DNA of 64,000 nt. Origin: Candidatus Thiodiazotropha sp. (ex Codakia rugifera) (lineage in GTDB: Bacteria; Pseudomonadota; Gammaproteobacteria; Chromatiales; Chromatiaceae). Where the stretch lies: contig JAHXHN010000002.1 in NCBI GenBank assembly GCA_025656675.1, forward strand, positions 840,146-904,145, in the 5' to 3' direction. Position numbers and translations under genes: made by a program. Positions 17,460 to 25,388 of the stretch are shown in pieces. The notes under the pieces are model-generated. The model did no database searches. It saw only the letters and a program-made list of their open reading frames with translations, and was not told where the DNA came from. Each line of letters opens with the position of its first letter. Position 1 is the first letter of the stretch.

Positions 17460-18755
17460 ATGAGTGATTTCAATCGCAGAGATTTCATCCGCCTGGCCAC
17501 AGGCGCTACCCTGGCCAGTGGTGCCCTGGGTTTTCCCGGTTTGCTGCTTGCTGCCACGCCCAAGGTGGTGGTTATAGGTGGCGGTGTTGGGGGATGTACT
17601 GTTGCAAAGTACCTCCGCAAGCTGGATCCGAAGGTGGAAGTTACCCTGATCGAGACCAAAAAAGCCTACACTTCATGCTTCATGAGCAATGAGGTATTGA
17701 GTGGTGATCGTACCCTTGAGTCCCTCACCTTCGACTATGAAGGACTGAAGCGTCATGGGGTGAATGTAGTTATTGATTATGTATCTGCAATCGATCCCAG
17801 CAAGAAGTTGGTTTTCACTGCTGGCGGTGATCAATTCGGCTATGATGCCTGTGTGGTCTCCCCAGGGGTGGACTTCAAGTGGGAGACTATCGAAGGTTAT
17901 GACGAGACGGTAGCCGAAACCATCCCCCACGCTTGGTTCGCCGGTCCACAGACACTGACCCTGCGCAGACAGATCGAATCAATGCCCGAAGGTGGGAAGG
18001 TGATCATCGTGGCCCCACCGAATCCCTTCAAGTGCCCACCTGGTCCCTACGAACGTGCCGCGCAGATCGCCATGTATTGCAAGCACCATAAACCCCGGGC
18101 GAAGATCATCATCTTGGATCCAAAGGATAGATTCTCCAAGCAGGGTCTGTTCAGACAGGGCTGGTCCCAGCTGTACGGTTTTGGCACGGATAACAGCATG
18201 ATTGAATGGATCGGTGCAGCGGGAGGCGGCACAGTGGAGGCAGTCGATCCTTCAACCCGCACCCTGCAGGCTGAGATTGAGGAGTTTCAGGCGGATGTCA
18301 TCAATATCATTCCGCCTCAGAAGGCCGGCAAGGTGGCCTTTGCCTCGGACTTGGTGGATGGGGATTGGTGTCCGGTGAACAAGCTTACCTTCGAGTCCTC
18401 ACGTCACCCGAATGTCTATGTGCTGGGTGATGCCTCAAGCGCGGCTAAGATGCCTAAGTCAGCTTACGCGGCCAGCTCCCAGGCCAAAGTAGCGGCGGCA
18501 GCCATCGTCGCTCGGTTCAACGGCATAGAGCCCGGTGAGCCGACCTTCGTTAATACCTGCTACAGCATTTTGGGTGAAGAGCATGGTATCTCTGTGGCCG
18601 CGGTCTACGCTTTGAACAGGGACAGCAATACCATTGAGTCCATCAAGGGCGCAGGTGGCCTCTCTCCCATGGATGCCTCACCTGAGCAGCGCAAACGGGA
18701 AGTAAGCTATGCCCATAGTTGGTTTAAGAACCTCATTGAGGACATGATGATGTAA
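17460..18755 (+). CDS. fccB: Flavocytochrome c sulfide dehydrogenase, flavoprotein subunit
   Basis: A 431-residue periplasmic FAD protein that oxidises sulfide to sulfur and passes electrons to FccA. A Tat signal (NRRDFIRLATGATLASG) leads into the FAD-binding fold VVVIGGGVGGCTVAKYL. The two redox-active cysteines of the family are seen in FKCPPGPYERA and NTCYSIL; the second FAD contact is VYVLGDAS. It ends with the FccB C-terminal domain (SYAHSWFKNLIEDM). Length and Cys spacing match Allochromatium FccB. It converges on the transporter gene with 18 bases between stops. Confidence 0.96.
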   Translation: MSDFNRRDFIRLATGATLASGALGFPGLLLAATPKVVVIGGGVGGCTVAKYLRKLDPKVEVTLIETKKAYTSCFMSNEVLSGDRTLESLTFDYEGLKRHGVNVVIDYVSAIDPSKKLVFTAGGDQFGYDACVVSPGVDFKWETIEGYDETVAETIPHAWFAGPQTLTLRRQIESMPEGGKVIIVAPPNPFKCPPGPYERAAQIAMYCKHHKPRAKIIILDPKDRFSKQGLFRQGWSQLYGFGTDNSMIEWIGAAGGGTVEAVDPSTRTLQAEIEEFQADVINIIPPQKAGKVAFASDLVDGDWCPVNKLTFESSRHPNVYVLGDASSAAKMPKSAYAASSQAKVAAAAIVARFNGIEPGEPTFVNTCYSILGEEHGISVAAVYALNRDSNTIESIKGAGGLSPMDASPEQRKREVSYAHSWFKNLIEDMMM

Positions 18756-18768
18756 GCTAACAATGGGG

Positions 18769-18791
18769 AAGCGCTATTTTCTATAGTGCTT
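18769..18791. terminator. Hairpin between convergent fccB and transporter genes
   Basis: AAGCGCTAT-tttct-ATAGTGCTT forms a 9-bp stem (one G-U) with a 5-base loop exactly between the two convergent stops, overlapping the end of the transporter frame. No long T-run follows on either strand, so it is at best a weak bidirectional terminator. Confidence 0.35.
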
Positions 18792-19880
18792 AAACAGCTC
18801 GATCAACAATCCCACCAGTAGACCCAGGGCCACATTAAACAGGACACACACAATACCTGTGATGATAATGACAGACCTGTCAGCTGTGGAGCCTGATAAA
18901 AGCTGTTTACTGCCAGCAAGCTCGATGCCTGCAAATATCAATAGTGCACCGACGGCGGAGAGTGGAATCAGCGTCAATACCTTCAATGCATCCGGCCCTA
19001 AAAAAATGCCTATCGATAGGCAACTGATACCGAAGATGGCCGGTGCCAACCAGGTGCGTGCACCGAAACGGTGTTGTACCACCAGTCCACCAGCACCATG
19101 ACACATGGGGAATGCGCCCAGCGGTGCCAGCAAGAGATTGAGTGCCCCTGTGGTAACCCCGAGTCGGGTCGGTGTGATACGGCGCTGCCCATGGGGAAAG
19201 AGTCGGATTGCAATCGCTGCAGTAGCAATTATCGCATTGGTCAAAGTAAGTGATAGTTGGGGTAACAGTATCGTTTGTGTTGATTCCCATACCTCCAGCC
19301 ATTCAATATTGACCATCCTGGGAAGGTGGAAGCCCATTGAAATAACCGGTAACTGATCGAGGCTATTGATTACACTCCAGGTGCTGGCTCCAATGATGAC
19401 AATGACAGCTGCGAATGGATTGAGCGGTGTCGGAAGCAGTAACAGTAATAATCCTAGTGCTATCACCCCAATCAATGGTTCCTGAAGCATCAATTCTGCA
19501 CCAGCCCATACAAGTATCAGCCCCACTCCGAGTTGAATACCTGAAAGGACTGACTTTGGTATCTTCTTACCGATGTAACTGATCACCCCGGTAATGGAAA
19601 GCGTGAATACAACCAGACCGAGTAGAAGTCCACTGGCTGCGATTGTACCGGCACTGAGGTTTTGTGAAATCACAACAGCCGCTACTACCTTCATTGGCTG
19701 AACAGGAACAGGGCGACGGTAAATCACTGCTACAGCAATAGCAAACAGACCAAAACCGATAAAAAGGCCGGAGGGATCCATCTGTTGCAGTGTAAGTACT
19801 GCGATGACAATAGGCAGGAATGTGCCAAGGTCGGCGAATGCGCCTGAAAATTCACCGCTAAAATGTTTCAGTCTGCTCAC
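18774..19880 (-). CDS. MOT1-type molybdate/sulfate transporter
   Basis: A 368-residue membrane protein of about ten hydrophobic helices. The N-terminal GEFSGAFADLGTFLPIVIA and the PVPVQPMKVVAAV motif are the signatures of the MOT1 (putative sulfate/molybdate transporter) family, related to SulP but without a STAS domain. Molybdate uptake would suit the molybdenum formate dehydrogenase, and sulfate transport is the alternative. The GTG at 19880 has AGGA upstream; a TTG at 19898 is also in frame but lacks a ribosome site. It is transcribed in the same direction as, and 222 bases after, the reverse transcriptase gene. Confidence 0.82.
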   Translation of the reverse strand: MSRLKHFSGEFSGAFADLGTFLPIVIAVLTLQQMDPSGLFIGFGLFAIAVAVIYRRPVPVQPMKVVAAVVISQNLSAGTIAASGLLLGLVVFTLSITGVISYIGKKIPKSVLSGIQLGVGLILVWAGAELMLQEPLIGVIALGLLLLLLPTPLNPFAAVIVIIGASTWSVINSLDQLPVISMGFHLPRMVNIEWLEVWESTQTILLPQLSLTLTNAIIATAAIAIRLFPHGQRRITPTRLGVTTGALNLLLAPLGAFPMCHGAGGLVVQHRFGARTWLAPAIFGISCLSIGIFLGPDALKVLTLIPLSAVGALLIFAGIELAGSKQLLSGSTADRSVIIITGIVCVLFNVALGLLVGLLIELFKHYRK

Positions 19881-19990
19881 TTGAAGTCCTGAACACAATG
19901 CTGTGTGTTGCCAGATTAATAGTACTACCTTTTTATCAACAGATTGGTGAGGCAGTACCCCACCATAAGATGCTGCATTGCTTCCAGGTC

Positions 19991-20052
19991 AATCGTCTTC
20001 ACTTATCCCGGACCTTTGTGATGTTTTGCCGGGATGAGGGGGTTAGACGATT
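19991..20052. repeat. Nested inverted repeat downstream of the retron RT gene
   Basis: Outer arms AATCGTCT and AGACGATT enclose inner arms ATCCCGG (20005-20011) and CCGGGAT (20029-20035). The structure lies between the reverse transcriptase stop and the transporter start on the minus strand. It could end the reverse transcriptase transcript, although no T-run follows, or mark the edge of an acquired segment. Confidence 0.4.
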
Positions 20053-20102
20053 TCGGCACTGAAGATGGGATCGATAGGTTAAGTCTTCCAACAAGTGACA
20101 AT

Positions 20103-21449
20103 CTATCTTACCTGACTATGAGGAGAAGATTCCGGCCACACAATACGCTCCCATAACGCTCTCAAACGTTCGCCCTTGGAAGGGTTCAGCCATCCTATAT
20201 AGGCAATTCTACCTGCCAGGTGGGATTTGTAGTCACGATGACCCGCTCTGTTTTGAGTGTCAGGTCCAAAGCGAATGCAGTTAAAAAGCGTTGCTTTCAA
20301 CTGGTCGAACTCCCTACGGGGTGGGTTCGGCTTTTCGTTTAACACCATACCGGCAAGCCGTTGGCATTGGGATCGGGTATGCAAACGGGTCTTACGATGA
20401 TTAATCGCGAAGCCTTCATCCATGGCAATCGCCCCGACCAATCCTTGTAGAAAAGAAGCCGAGTGCATCAACTTAGCCGAGCCGGAAAAGGCCAGGTCGT
20501 CAGCATAACGTGTATATTCGAGGCCAAAGCGTTCGGCAGCTCCCTTTAGACGGCAGTCGAGCCGCCATGCACAGAGGTTGGCAATGGCGGGTGAAGTGGG
20601 TGCTCCTTGAGAGAGATGTTTAAACTGCAACAGTTTTCTCTTATCCCAGGAAAGGGATTGATAAGGGGTACCGGCGAGTAACGGAGAAGTTGCATGGGTA
20701 CAAAGTCCTTGCAACAGTCTAGCGACCCGCCGTGGATAACCCAGGCGTTGAAACAGCGCGGTGATGCGGGGAGTTGGTACCGAGTGAAAAAAGTCTTTTA
20801 AATCCATACGCATAACGACCTCCTTGCCTACGTGAGGTGCTACAAAGGTCAAACAGGAACGATGCCGTCTGAAGCCGTGTGCACTGGGATGGGGTGGAAC
20901 ACGGTTCAATAATTCACTCAATAGCTGTCGCTGAATTGCTTTTAACCGGGATTTTGGTATTTCGATCAGTCGATTTTTACCAGATGGTTTCACCAGCCAA
21001 TTGTATCGATAGTGATGGCGCTTTGGCTCAATAACTTTATGCTGTCGTCCTTCAATATCTGCAAACCAAGCCAATTCGTAGTCGAGAAGACATAGCCACT
21101 GTTGGAGATCCTTACTGGTTGCGAGTTGTGGCAAGGGAAAGGTGGTCATGTTGTCAGGCAGCGACCCCATGACGGGTGGATCGAGTAAAATCCTTGGTCC
21201 AGGCCTTCCCTTGATCACCTCAAGGGCCTGTCGAATCTGTTCGTCACCGAGTAGAAAAGAGATGAGTTGTGATCTGGTGGGAGGTGATTTTTCGTCGAAA
21301 TGAAAGAGTAGACGTGCAACCAGTCGTTTTGGATCAGGGAGACTGTCAAGCAGGGATCGGGTAAGGCGACTCTGCAGGGCCTCTCTATCCCAGCGCCCGG
21401 TAATAAGGGAGTCGGCCAGTCGCTGGATATTGATCTTGAAACTGGCCAA
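20103..21449 (-). CDS. Retron-type reverse transcriptase with N-terminal extension
   Basis: A 448-residue RNA-directed DNA polymerase. RT motifs in order: AHGFRRHRSCLTFVAPH near 190-206 (the retron 'NAxxH' region, here FVAPH), MDLKDFF at 215-221 with a catalytic Asp, QGAPTSPAIAN at 281-291, YADD at 315-318 with the other two catalytic Asp, and a region-Y-like LAGMVLNEKP near 365 where most retrons have VTG. About 145 residues precede the polymerase domain, as in the long myxobacterial retron RTs. No maturase or endonuclease domain is seen. The start is a TTG with AAGGAAAAGGA upstream. No recognisable effector gene is attached; a 168-nt msr-msd-like element lies 75 bases upstream. Confidence 0.88.
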   Translation of the reverse strand: MASFKINIQRLADSLITGRWDREALQSRLTRSLLDSLPDPKRLVARLLFHFDEKSPPTRSQLISFLLGDEQIRQALEVIKGRPGPRILLDPPVMGSLPDNMTTFPLPQLATSKDLQQWLCLLDYELAWFADIEGRQHKVIEPKRHHYRYNWLVKPSGKNRLIEIPKSRLKAIQRQLLSELLNRVPPHPSAHGFRRHRSCLTFVAPHVGKEVVMRMDLKDFFHSVPTPRITALFQRLGYPRRVARLLQGLCTHATSPLLAGTPYQSLSWDKRKLLQFKHLSQGAPTSPAIANLCAWRLDCRLKGAAERFGLEYTRYADDLAFSGSAKLMHSASFLQGLVGAIAMDEGFAINHRKTRLHTRSQCQRLAGMVLNEKPNPPRREFDQLKATLFNCIRFGPDTQNRAGHRDYKSHLAGRIAYIGWLNPSKGERLRALWERIVWPESSPHSQVR

Positions 21450-21478
21450 TCCTTTTCCTTTATTTCCAGGGTGATACT

Positions 21479-21498
21479 TTGCTTAGTCGACTAAGCAA
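21479..21498. promoter_or_regulatory. Perfect 20-bp palindrome between msr-msd and RT start
   Basis: TTGCTTAGTCGACTAAGCAA is a perfect palindrome located 29 bases before the TTG start of the reverse transcriptase and 26 bases beyond the retron RNA end. It may be a dimeric-protein operator, or an RNA hairpin that separates the non-coding RNA from the mRNA part. Confidence 0.6.
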
Positions 21499-21524
21499 CC
21501 TATTGATGAAGTCAAATGAGTATG

Positions 21525-21692
21525 TGCGACCGGCCTCCGACCTATCTCGTAAGGCCGGTACGTAACTGCGTACAGCGCAGCGACGTACCGGCAATGGAAT
21601 GATTCATGTAAGACTCATCCCCGGGGTTTCCCCGGAGAGTTCATCGATCTGTATACCGCTGAATCGAGGAACTGCTCGGAGTACCGGTCGCA
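21525..21692 (-). ncRNA. Candidate retron msr-msd RNA
   Basis: Read on the minus strand, the 168-base segment starts with TGCGACCGGTACTCCGA (a1) and ends with TCGGAGGCCGGTCGCA (a2). These pair over 15 bp with one small internal bulge, as retron a1/a2 repeats do. GC follows a1 directly, so a GAGC with a possible branching guanosine is present. Next comes a stem AGTTCCTCGAT/ATCGATGAACT (one mismatch), then a CCGGGG-AAA-CCCCGG hairpin. The msd-like part is a long hairpin, GCCGGTACGT with ACGTACCGGC around an inner CTGCG-ctgta-CGCAG. A weak promoter-like TTGACT-17-CAACAT (21721-21726 and 21698-21703) would start transcription near a1. It directly precedes the reverse transcriptase gene. Confidence 0.72.
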
Positions 21693-21945
21693 GGATCATG
21701 TTGAAAATAATAGTGGCTGAAGTCAAGCTGATCCTGGAAAGGGAGGGTCCAGATGAACAGACTCATAGGATTGAGAATGAAAAAGAAGGTGATCAATCGG
21801 CTACCTTTTTTGTTTTCTTGTGCGTCTATTGCAGACTGATTGTGCTGTATCCATGAAGATTTTGACCCATGTCGGGGTTGCATGGTCTGGTGTGGACGAT
21901 ATGATGAGAGTCGCCAAGTATTGGTAGCAAGCAGACCTAACTCCC

Positions 21946-22290
21946 ATGGAATTCAATCCGCATACACTCCTCTCATCGCTTTCGGATACGACTCGATTGC
22001 GTTTGGTCTTCCTGCTTTCACAATACGATGAGTTGTGCGTCTGTGACCTCGTGTATGCCCTGGACGTACAACAGCCGAAGGTCTCAAAGCATCTGGGTGT
22101 GCTGAGAAAAAATACGCTCATCGTTGGCCGTCGTGAGGGTCAGTGGATTCATTACCGTTTGAATGATGAGCTCCCCCTGTGGGCAGGACAAACCATTGAT
22201 GCGCTAATCTCCGGATGCGCTCAACAAGAGCCGTTTCTGGGTGATTTACAGCGCCTCCTGGAGGGCCGGGCAGTGACCACCTGTGTCTGA
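21946..22290 (+). CDS. arsR: ArsR-family arsenic-responsive repressor
   Basis: A 114-residue winged-helix repressor. The arsenite-binding ELCVCDL motif on the recognition-helix region and the DVQQPKVSKHLGVLR DNA-binding helix identify the ArsR type. The Cys-x-Cys pair is the classical As(III) site. It lies upstream of, and in the same direction as, the GAPDH-arsJ pair, which it likely represses until arsenic is present. No clear ribosome binding site precedes the ATG. The gene diverges from the retron. Confidence 0.92.
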   Translation: MEFNPHTLLSSLSDTTRLRLVFLLSQYDELCVCDLVYALDVQQPKVSKHLGVLRKNTLIVGRREGQWIHYRLNDELPLWAGQTIDALISGCAQQEPFLGDLQRLLEGRAVTTCV

Positions 22291-22500
22291 TCGTCAAGCG
22301 TGTTGTATTGACTTTAATATGTCCTTAGCCGAATATACTCTAAATGGCATATATCGATATCAACCGTTATCATCGGTAAAGTCACGATTTGGATTGATGG
22401 TGCCTGTAGGTGTCGATGGGGGATTGGAATCATTTGTTGAAGCATAGCTATCGGCAGTCTATCCGAGTGATCGATGACAGATTAAACAGAGGTGTTTGTT

Positions 22501-23502
22501 TTGAAAACGCGCATTGGAATAAATGGCTTCGGTCGCATGGGCCGTCTCGCTCTACGTGCCGGCTGGGATGATGATTCGTTAGGGTTTGTTCGGGTCAATG
22601 AAATTGCCGGCGATGTAACCTGTTCCGCGCATCTGCTGCAGTTCGACTCGGTGCACGGCACCTGGGACGTCAATTGCGGATCGGATGGAAGTGATATGCT
22701 GGTGGGAGAGAGGCGGCTCGCCTACAGCTCAAACCCAGATATCGCTACGACCGGCTGGTCTGACTGCGACATTGTCATCGAGGCCACCGGTAAACATCAC
22801 AAGCAGCCGGAGAGACTGAAGGCCTACTTCGATCAGGGCGTGAAAAAGGTCATCGTCGCCGCTCCGACCGAGGGGGCGTTGAATATCGTCTATGGTATCA
22901 ATGATGATCTTTACCAGCCGGACAAGCACCATCTGATCACAGCCGCCTCCTGTACCACTAACTGTCTGGCACCGGTGGTCAAGGTCATGCATGAAAAGAT
23001 CGGCATCCTGCAAGGTTGCATGACAACCATTCACGATATAACCAATACCCAGATCATCGTCGATAAAGGACATAAAGATCTACGTAGAGCACGTGCCTGC
23101 GGTCAGTCGCTGATTCCCACAACCACAGGTTCGGCAAAAGCGATCACCAAGATTTTTCCCGAGTTGGAGGGCAAGTTGAACGGCCATGCCGTTCGGGTGC
23201 CATTGCTGAATGGTTCTTTGACCGACTTTGTCTTTCAGGCAGCCCGACAGGTGACCGTCGAAGAGATCAATGGCTATTTCAAAGCGGCGGCCGATGGCGA
23301 GCTGAAAGGCATTCTGGGTTTTGAAGAACGGCCACTGGTTTCAGTGGATTATGTCAATGAATCGCGTTCATCGGTTATCGATGCCCCGTCGACCATGGTG
23401 GTCGATGGTTCACTGGTGAAACTCTACGCCTGGTACGACAATGAGTGGGGGTACGTAAACCGTCTGATCGATCTGACACATAAGGTGTCGGCCAGCCTGT
23501 AA
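22501..23502 (+). CDS. ArsJ-associated glyceraldehyde-3-phosphate dehydrogenase
   Basis: A 333-residue [22 protein letters not shown]-binding start, catalytic Cys in [12 protein letters not shown], and the C-terminal [15 protein letters not shown]. In the known ArsJ pathway this enzyme uses arsenate in place of phosphate to form 1-arseno-3-phosphoglycerate, which ArsJ then exports. The TTG at 22501 is preferred because AGAGG lies seven bases upstream and the protein then begins [11 protein letters not shown], like other GAPDHs; a GTG at 22492 is also in frame. The stop overlaps the arsJ start by one base (TAATG). Confidence 0.93.
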   Translation: MKTRIGINGFGRMGRLALRAGWDDDSLGFVRVNEIAGDVTCSAHLLQFDSVHGTWDVNCGSDGSDMLVGERRLAYSSNPDIATTGWSDCDIVIEATGKHHKQPERLKAYFDQGVKKVIVAAPTEGALNIVYGINDDLYQPDKHHLITAASCTTNCLAPVVKVMHEKIGILQGCMTTIHDITNTQIIVDKGHKDLRRARACGQSLIPTTTGSAKAITKIFPELEGKLNGHAVRVPLLNGSLTDFVFQAARQVTVEEINGYFKAAADGELKGILGFEERPLVSVDYVNESRSSVIDAPSTMVVDGSLVKLYAWYDNEWGYVNRLIDLTHKVSASL

Positions 23503-24719
23503 TGGATCAGGGTTTACGCAATTACATGGTTGTCACGGGCGGTTATTGGGCGTTTACCATTACCGATGGCGCCATTCGCATGCTGGTGGTGCTCTATTTC
23601 CACCTGCTTGGCTATTCACCCTTTGAAGTGGCGATGCTGTTTCTCTTCTACGAGTTTTTCGGCATCGTGACCAATCTGGTCGGTGGCTGGCTTGGTGCAC
23701 GCATCGGTCTCAATCTGACCATGCACATCGGCATGGGGCTGCAGGTGTTGGCTCTTTCGGCACTGACAGTACCCGATCCCTGGCTCTCCGTTCCCTATGT
23801 CATGCTGGCCCAGGCCCTGTCAGGTATTGCCAAGGATCTGAATAAGATGTCGGCAAAGGCATCAGTCAAGACCATGGTCAGTGATGGGGGGGAGTCCAAG
23901 CTCTTTAAATGGGTGGCGGTGTTAACCGGTTCCAAGAATGCACTCAAGGGGGGTGGCTACTTTATCGGTGCGGCATTACTGGAGTTGATCGGTTTTCGTG
24001 GCGCGCTGGCGATACTGGCTGTCATGCTGCTGTTGGTTTTGATTGTCACTGCATTCCTGCTCCCATCGGGACTGGGCAAGATGAAATCGAAGCCGAAATT
24101 CAGCCAGGTTTTCTCTCGGATTGCTGCCATCAACTGGCTGTCAGCGGCACGCTTCTTTTTGTTCGGTTCACGGGATGTCTGGTTTGTGGTGGGTCTGCCT
24201 GTCTTTCTCTATGAAGTGCTTGGCTGGACGTTTACCCAGGTTGGCGGATTTCTTGCGCTGTGGATCATCGGTTACGGTATTGTCCAGGCGAGCGTACCCA
24301 AATTGGTTCGGCGCACACATCAGGGAAGGGGACCTGGCGGAGGCACAGCACGCCTTTGGGCCTTCCTGCTTGCCCTGTTTCCTGCAGCCATCGCTATAGG
24401 ATTGCAGTCAGGGTGGCCGGCCGATCAAGTGCTGGTGATTGGCTTGATTCTGTTTGGTATCGTCTTTGCCATTAACTCCGCCGTTCACTCCTATCTGATA
24501 CTGGCCTATTCGGATCATGAAAAGGTCGCCATGAATGTGGGCTTCTACTACATGGCCAATGCGGGTGGGCGGTTGATCGGTACGATACTCTCCGGTCTGA
24601 TCTATCAGCTCTATGGTCTGGCGGGTTGTCTCTGGTGGTCAGCCGCCTTTGTCCTCCTGGCAGCTACCCTATCCTTTGGATTGCCGGAACTGCAAAAAGA
24701 GGCGGTGACAGAGGAGTAG
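23502..24719 (+). CDS. arsJ: Organoarsenical efflux MFS transporter ArsJ
   Basis: A 405-residue MFS permease with about twelve helices. Family features are the N-terminal NYMVVTGGYWAFTITDGAIRM and FFGIVTNLVGGWLGARIG segments, and translational coupling to GAPDH. ArsJ exports 1-arseno-3-phosphoglycerate, giving arsenate resistance together with the GAPDH. It converges on lutC with only 12 bases between the stops and no terminator is visible there. Confidence 0.94.
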   Translation: MDQGLRNYMVVTGGYWAFTITDGAIRMLVVLYFHLLGYSPFEVAMLFLFYEFFGIVTNLVGGWLGARIGLNLTMHIGMGLQVLALSALTVPDPWLSVPYVMLAQALSGIAKDLNKMSAKASVKTMVSDGGESKLFKWVAVLTGSKNALKGGGYFIGAALLELIGFRGALAILAVMLLLVLIVTAFLLPSGLGKMKSKPKFSQVFSRIAAINWLSAARFFLFGSRDVWFVVGLPVFLYEVLGWTFTQVGGFLALWIIGYGIVQASVPKLVRRTHQGRGPGGGTARLWAFLLALFPAAIAIGLQSGWPADQVLVIGLILFGIVFAINSAVHSYLILAYSDHEKVAMNVGFYYMANAGGRLIGTILSGLIYQLYGLAGCLWWSAAFVLLAATLSFGLPELQKEAVTEE

Positions 24720-24731
24720 TGTCAGCAGGCC

Positions 24732-25388
24732 CTAAGTTAATACAATCACGATCAGATCAGTCGGGCCATGTACACCATAGGCCAGGGTCTGTTCGATATC
24801 AGCCGATTTGGAAGGTCCGGAGATCAGTAGTGCATTGCTGGGCATACCTTGTTGCCACTGCTCATGCTCAACAACTTCGGCAAAGGTGTTAAAGAGCTTA
24901 TTGACATCCAACACAACGAAATGGACCGGAGGAACCAGTGACCAGCTGCGAGGCTCATATTCAGTTGGCCATAAAACCAGGCTGCCAGTCTCTGCAATAG
25001 CCGCTCTGGATGAGGTGACTGCAGCATCGATGTGAAAAAAGAGCGACTCCTTCCACTCACCAATCGGTCTCTCATCGTTTACCAATACAGTTTGTTCAGT
25101 GTTATCCCAGCTAGCCTCGATCGTCTTCCCCAGTGGCCCCTTTTTTGCGTAAAGCAGGTTGTTAAGCTGCTTTTTTTTGGCCAGGCTTTTTAGGGTGTCT
25201 GTCCAGCCTTCGGGATGAGCCAGATGCACTTCGGCACGCACTGATTCAAGCATCGTTTTAAATTGTACGATGCGTTCCTTAATGGGCCACTCCGGATTTT
25301 TAATACGCACCGTTTGGTGTTGTCCGTCAAAGCTGGGTTGTGTATGCCGCAGGCGTTGCAGAATGGTGTCACGGGTTTTATTTGTCAT
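24732..25388 (-). CDS. lutC: Lactate utilization protein C (LUD domain)
   Basis: A 218-residue LUD-domain protein, third subunit of the LutABC L-lactate oxidation complex. Recognisable parts are AAIAETGSLVLWPTEYEPRSWSLVPPVHFVVLD and the GPSKSADIEQTLAYGVHGP motif near the C-terminus. The ATG at 25388 has AAGGAAGGG upstream and overlaps the end of lutB by 11 bases; an earlier in-frame start would add 15 residues inside lutB. Confidence 0.92.
   Translation of the reverse strand: MTNKTRDTILQRLRHTQPSFDGQHQTVRIKNPEWPIKERIVQFKTMLESVRAEVHLAHPEGWTDTLKSLAKKKQLNNLLYAKKGPLGKTIEASWDNTEQTVLVNDERPIGEWKESLFFHIDAAVTSSRAAIAETGSLVLWPTEYEPRSWSLVPPVHFVVLDVNKLFNTFAEVVEHEQWQQGMPSNALLISGPSKSADIEQTLAYGVHGPTDLIVIVLT

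Noticed and set aside
20103..21449. Group II intron or diversity-generating retroelement RT
   Set aside because: No maturase X or HNH domain, no intron domain V-like structure, no template/variable repeat pair seen, and the QGAPTSP and region-X/Y pattern is retron-like.
21786..21814. Rho-independent terminator before arsR
   Set aside because: The AAGGT/ACCTT stem is only five base pairs with a 12-base loop, although a T-rich run follows.
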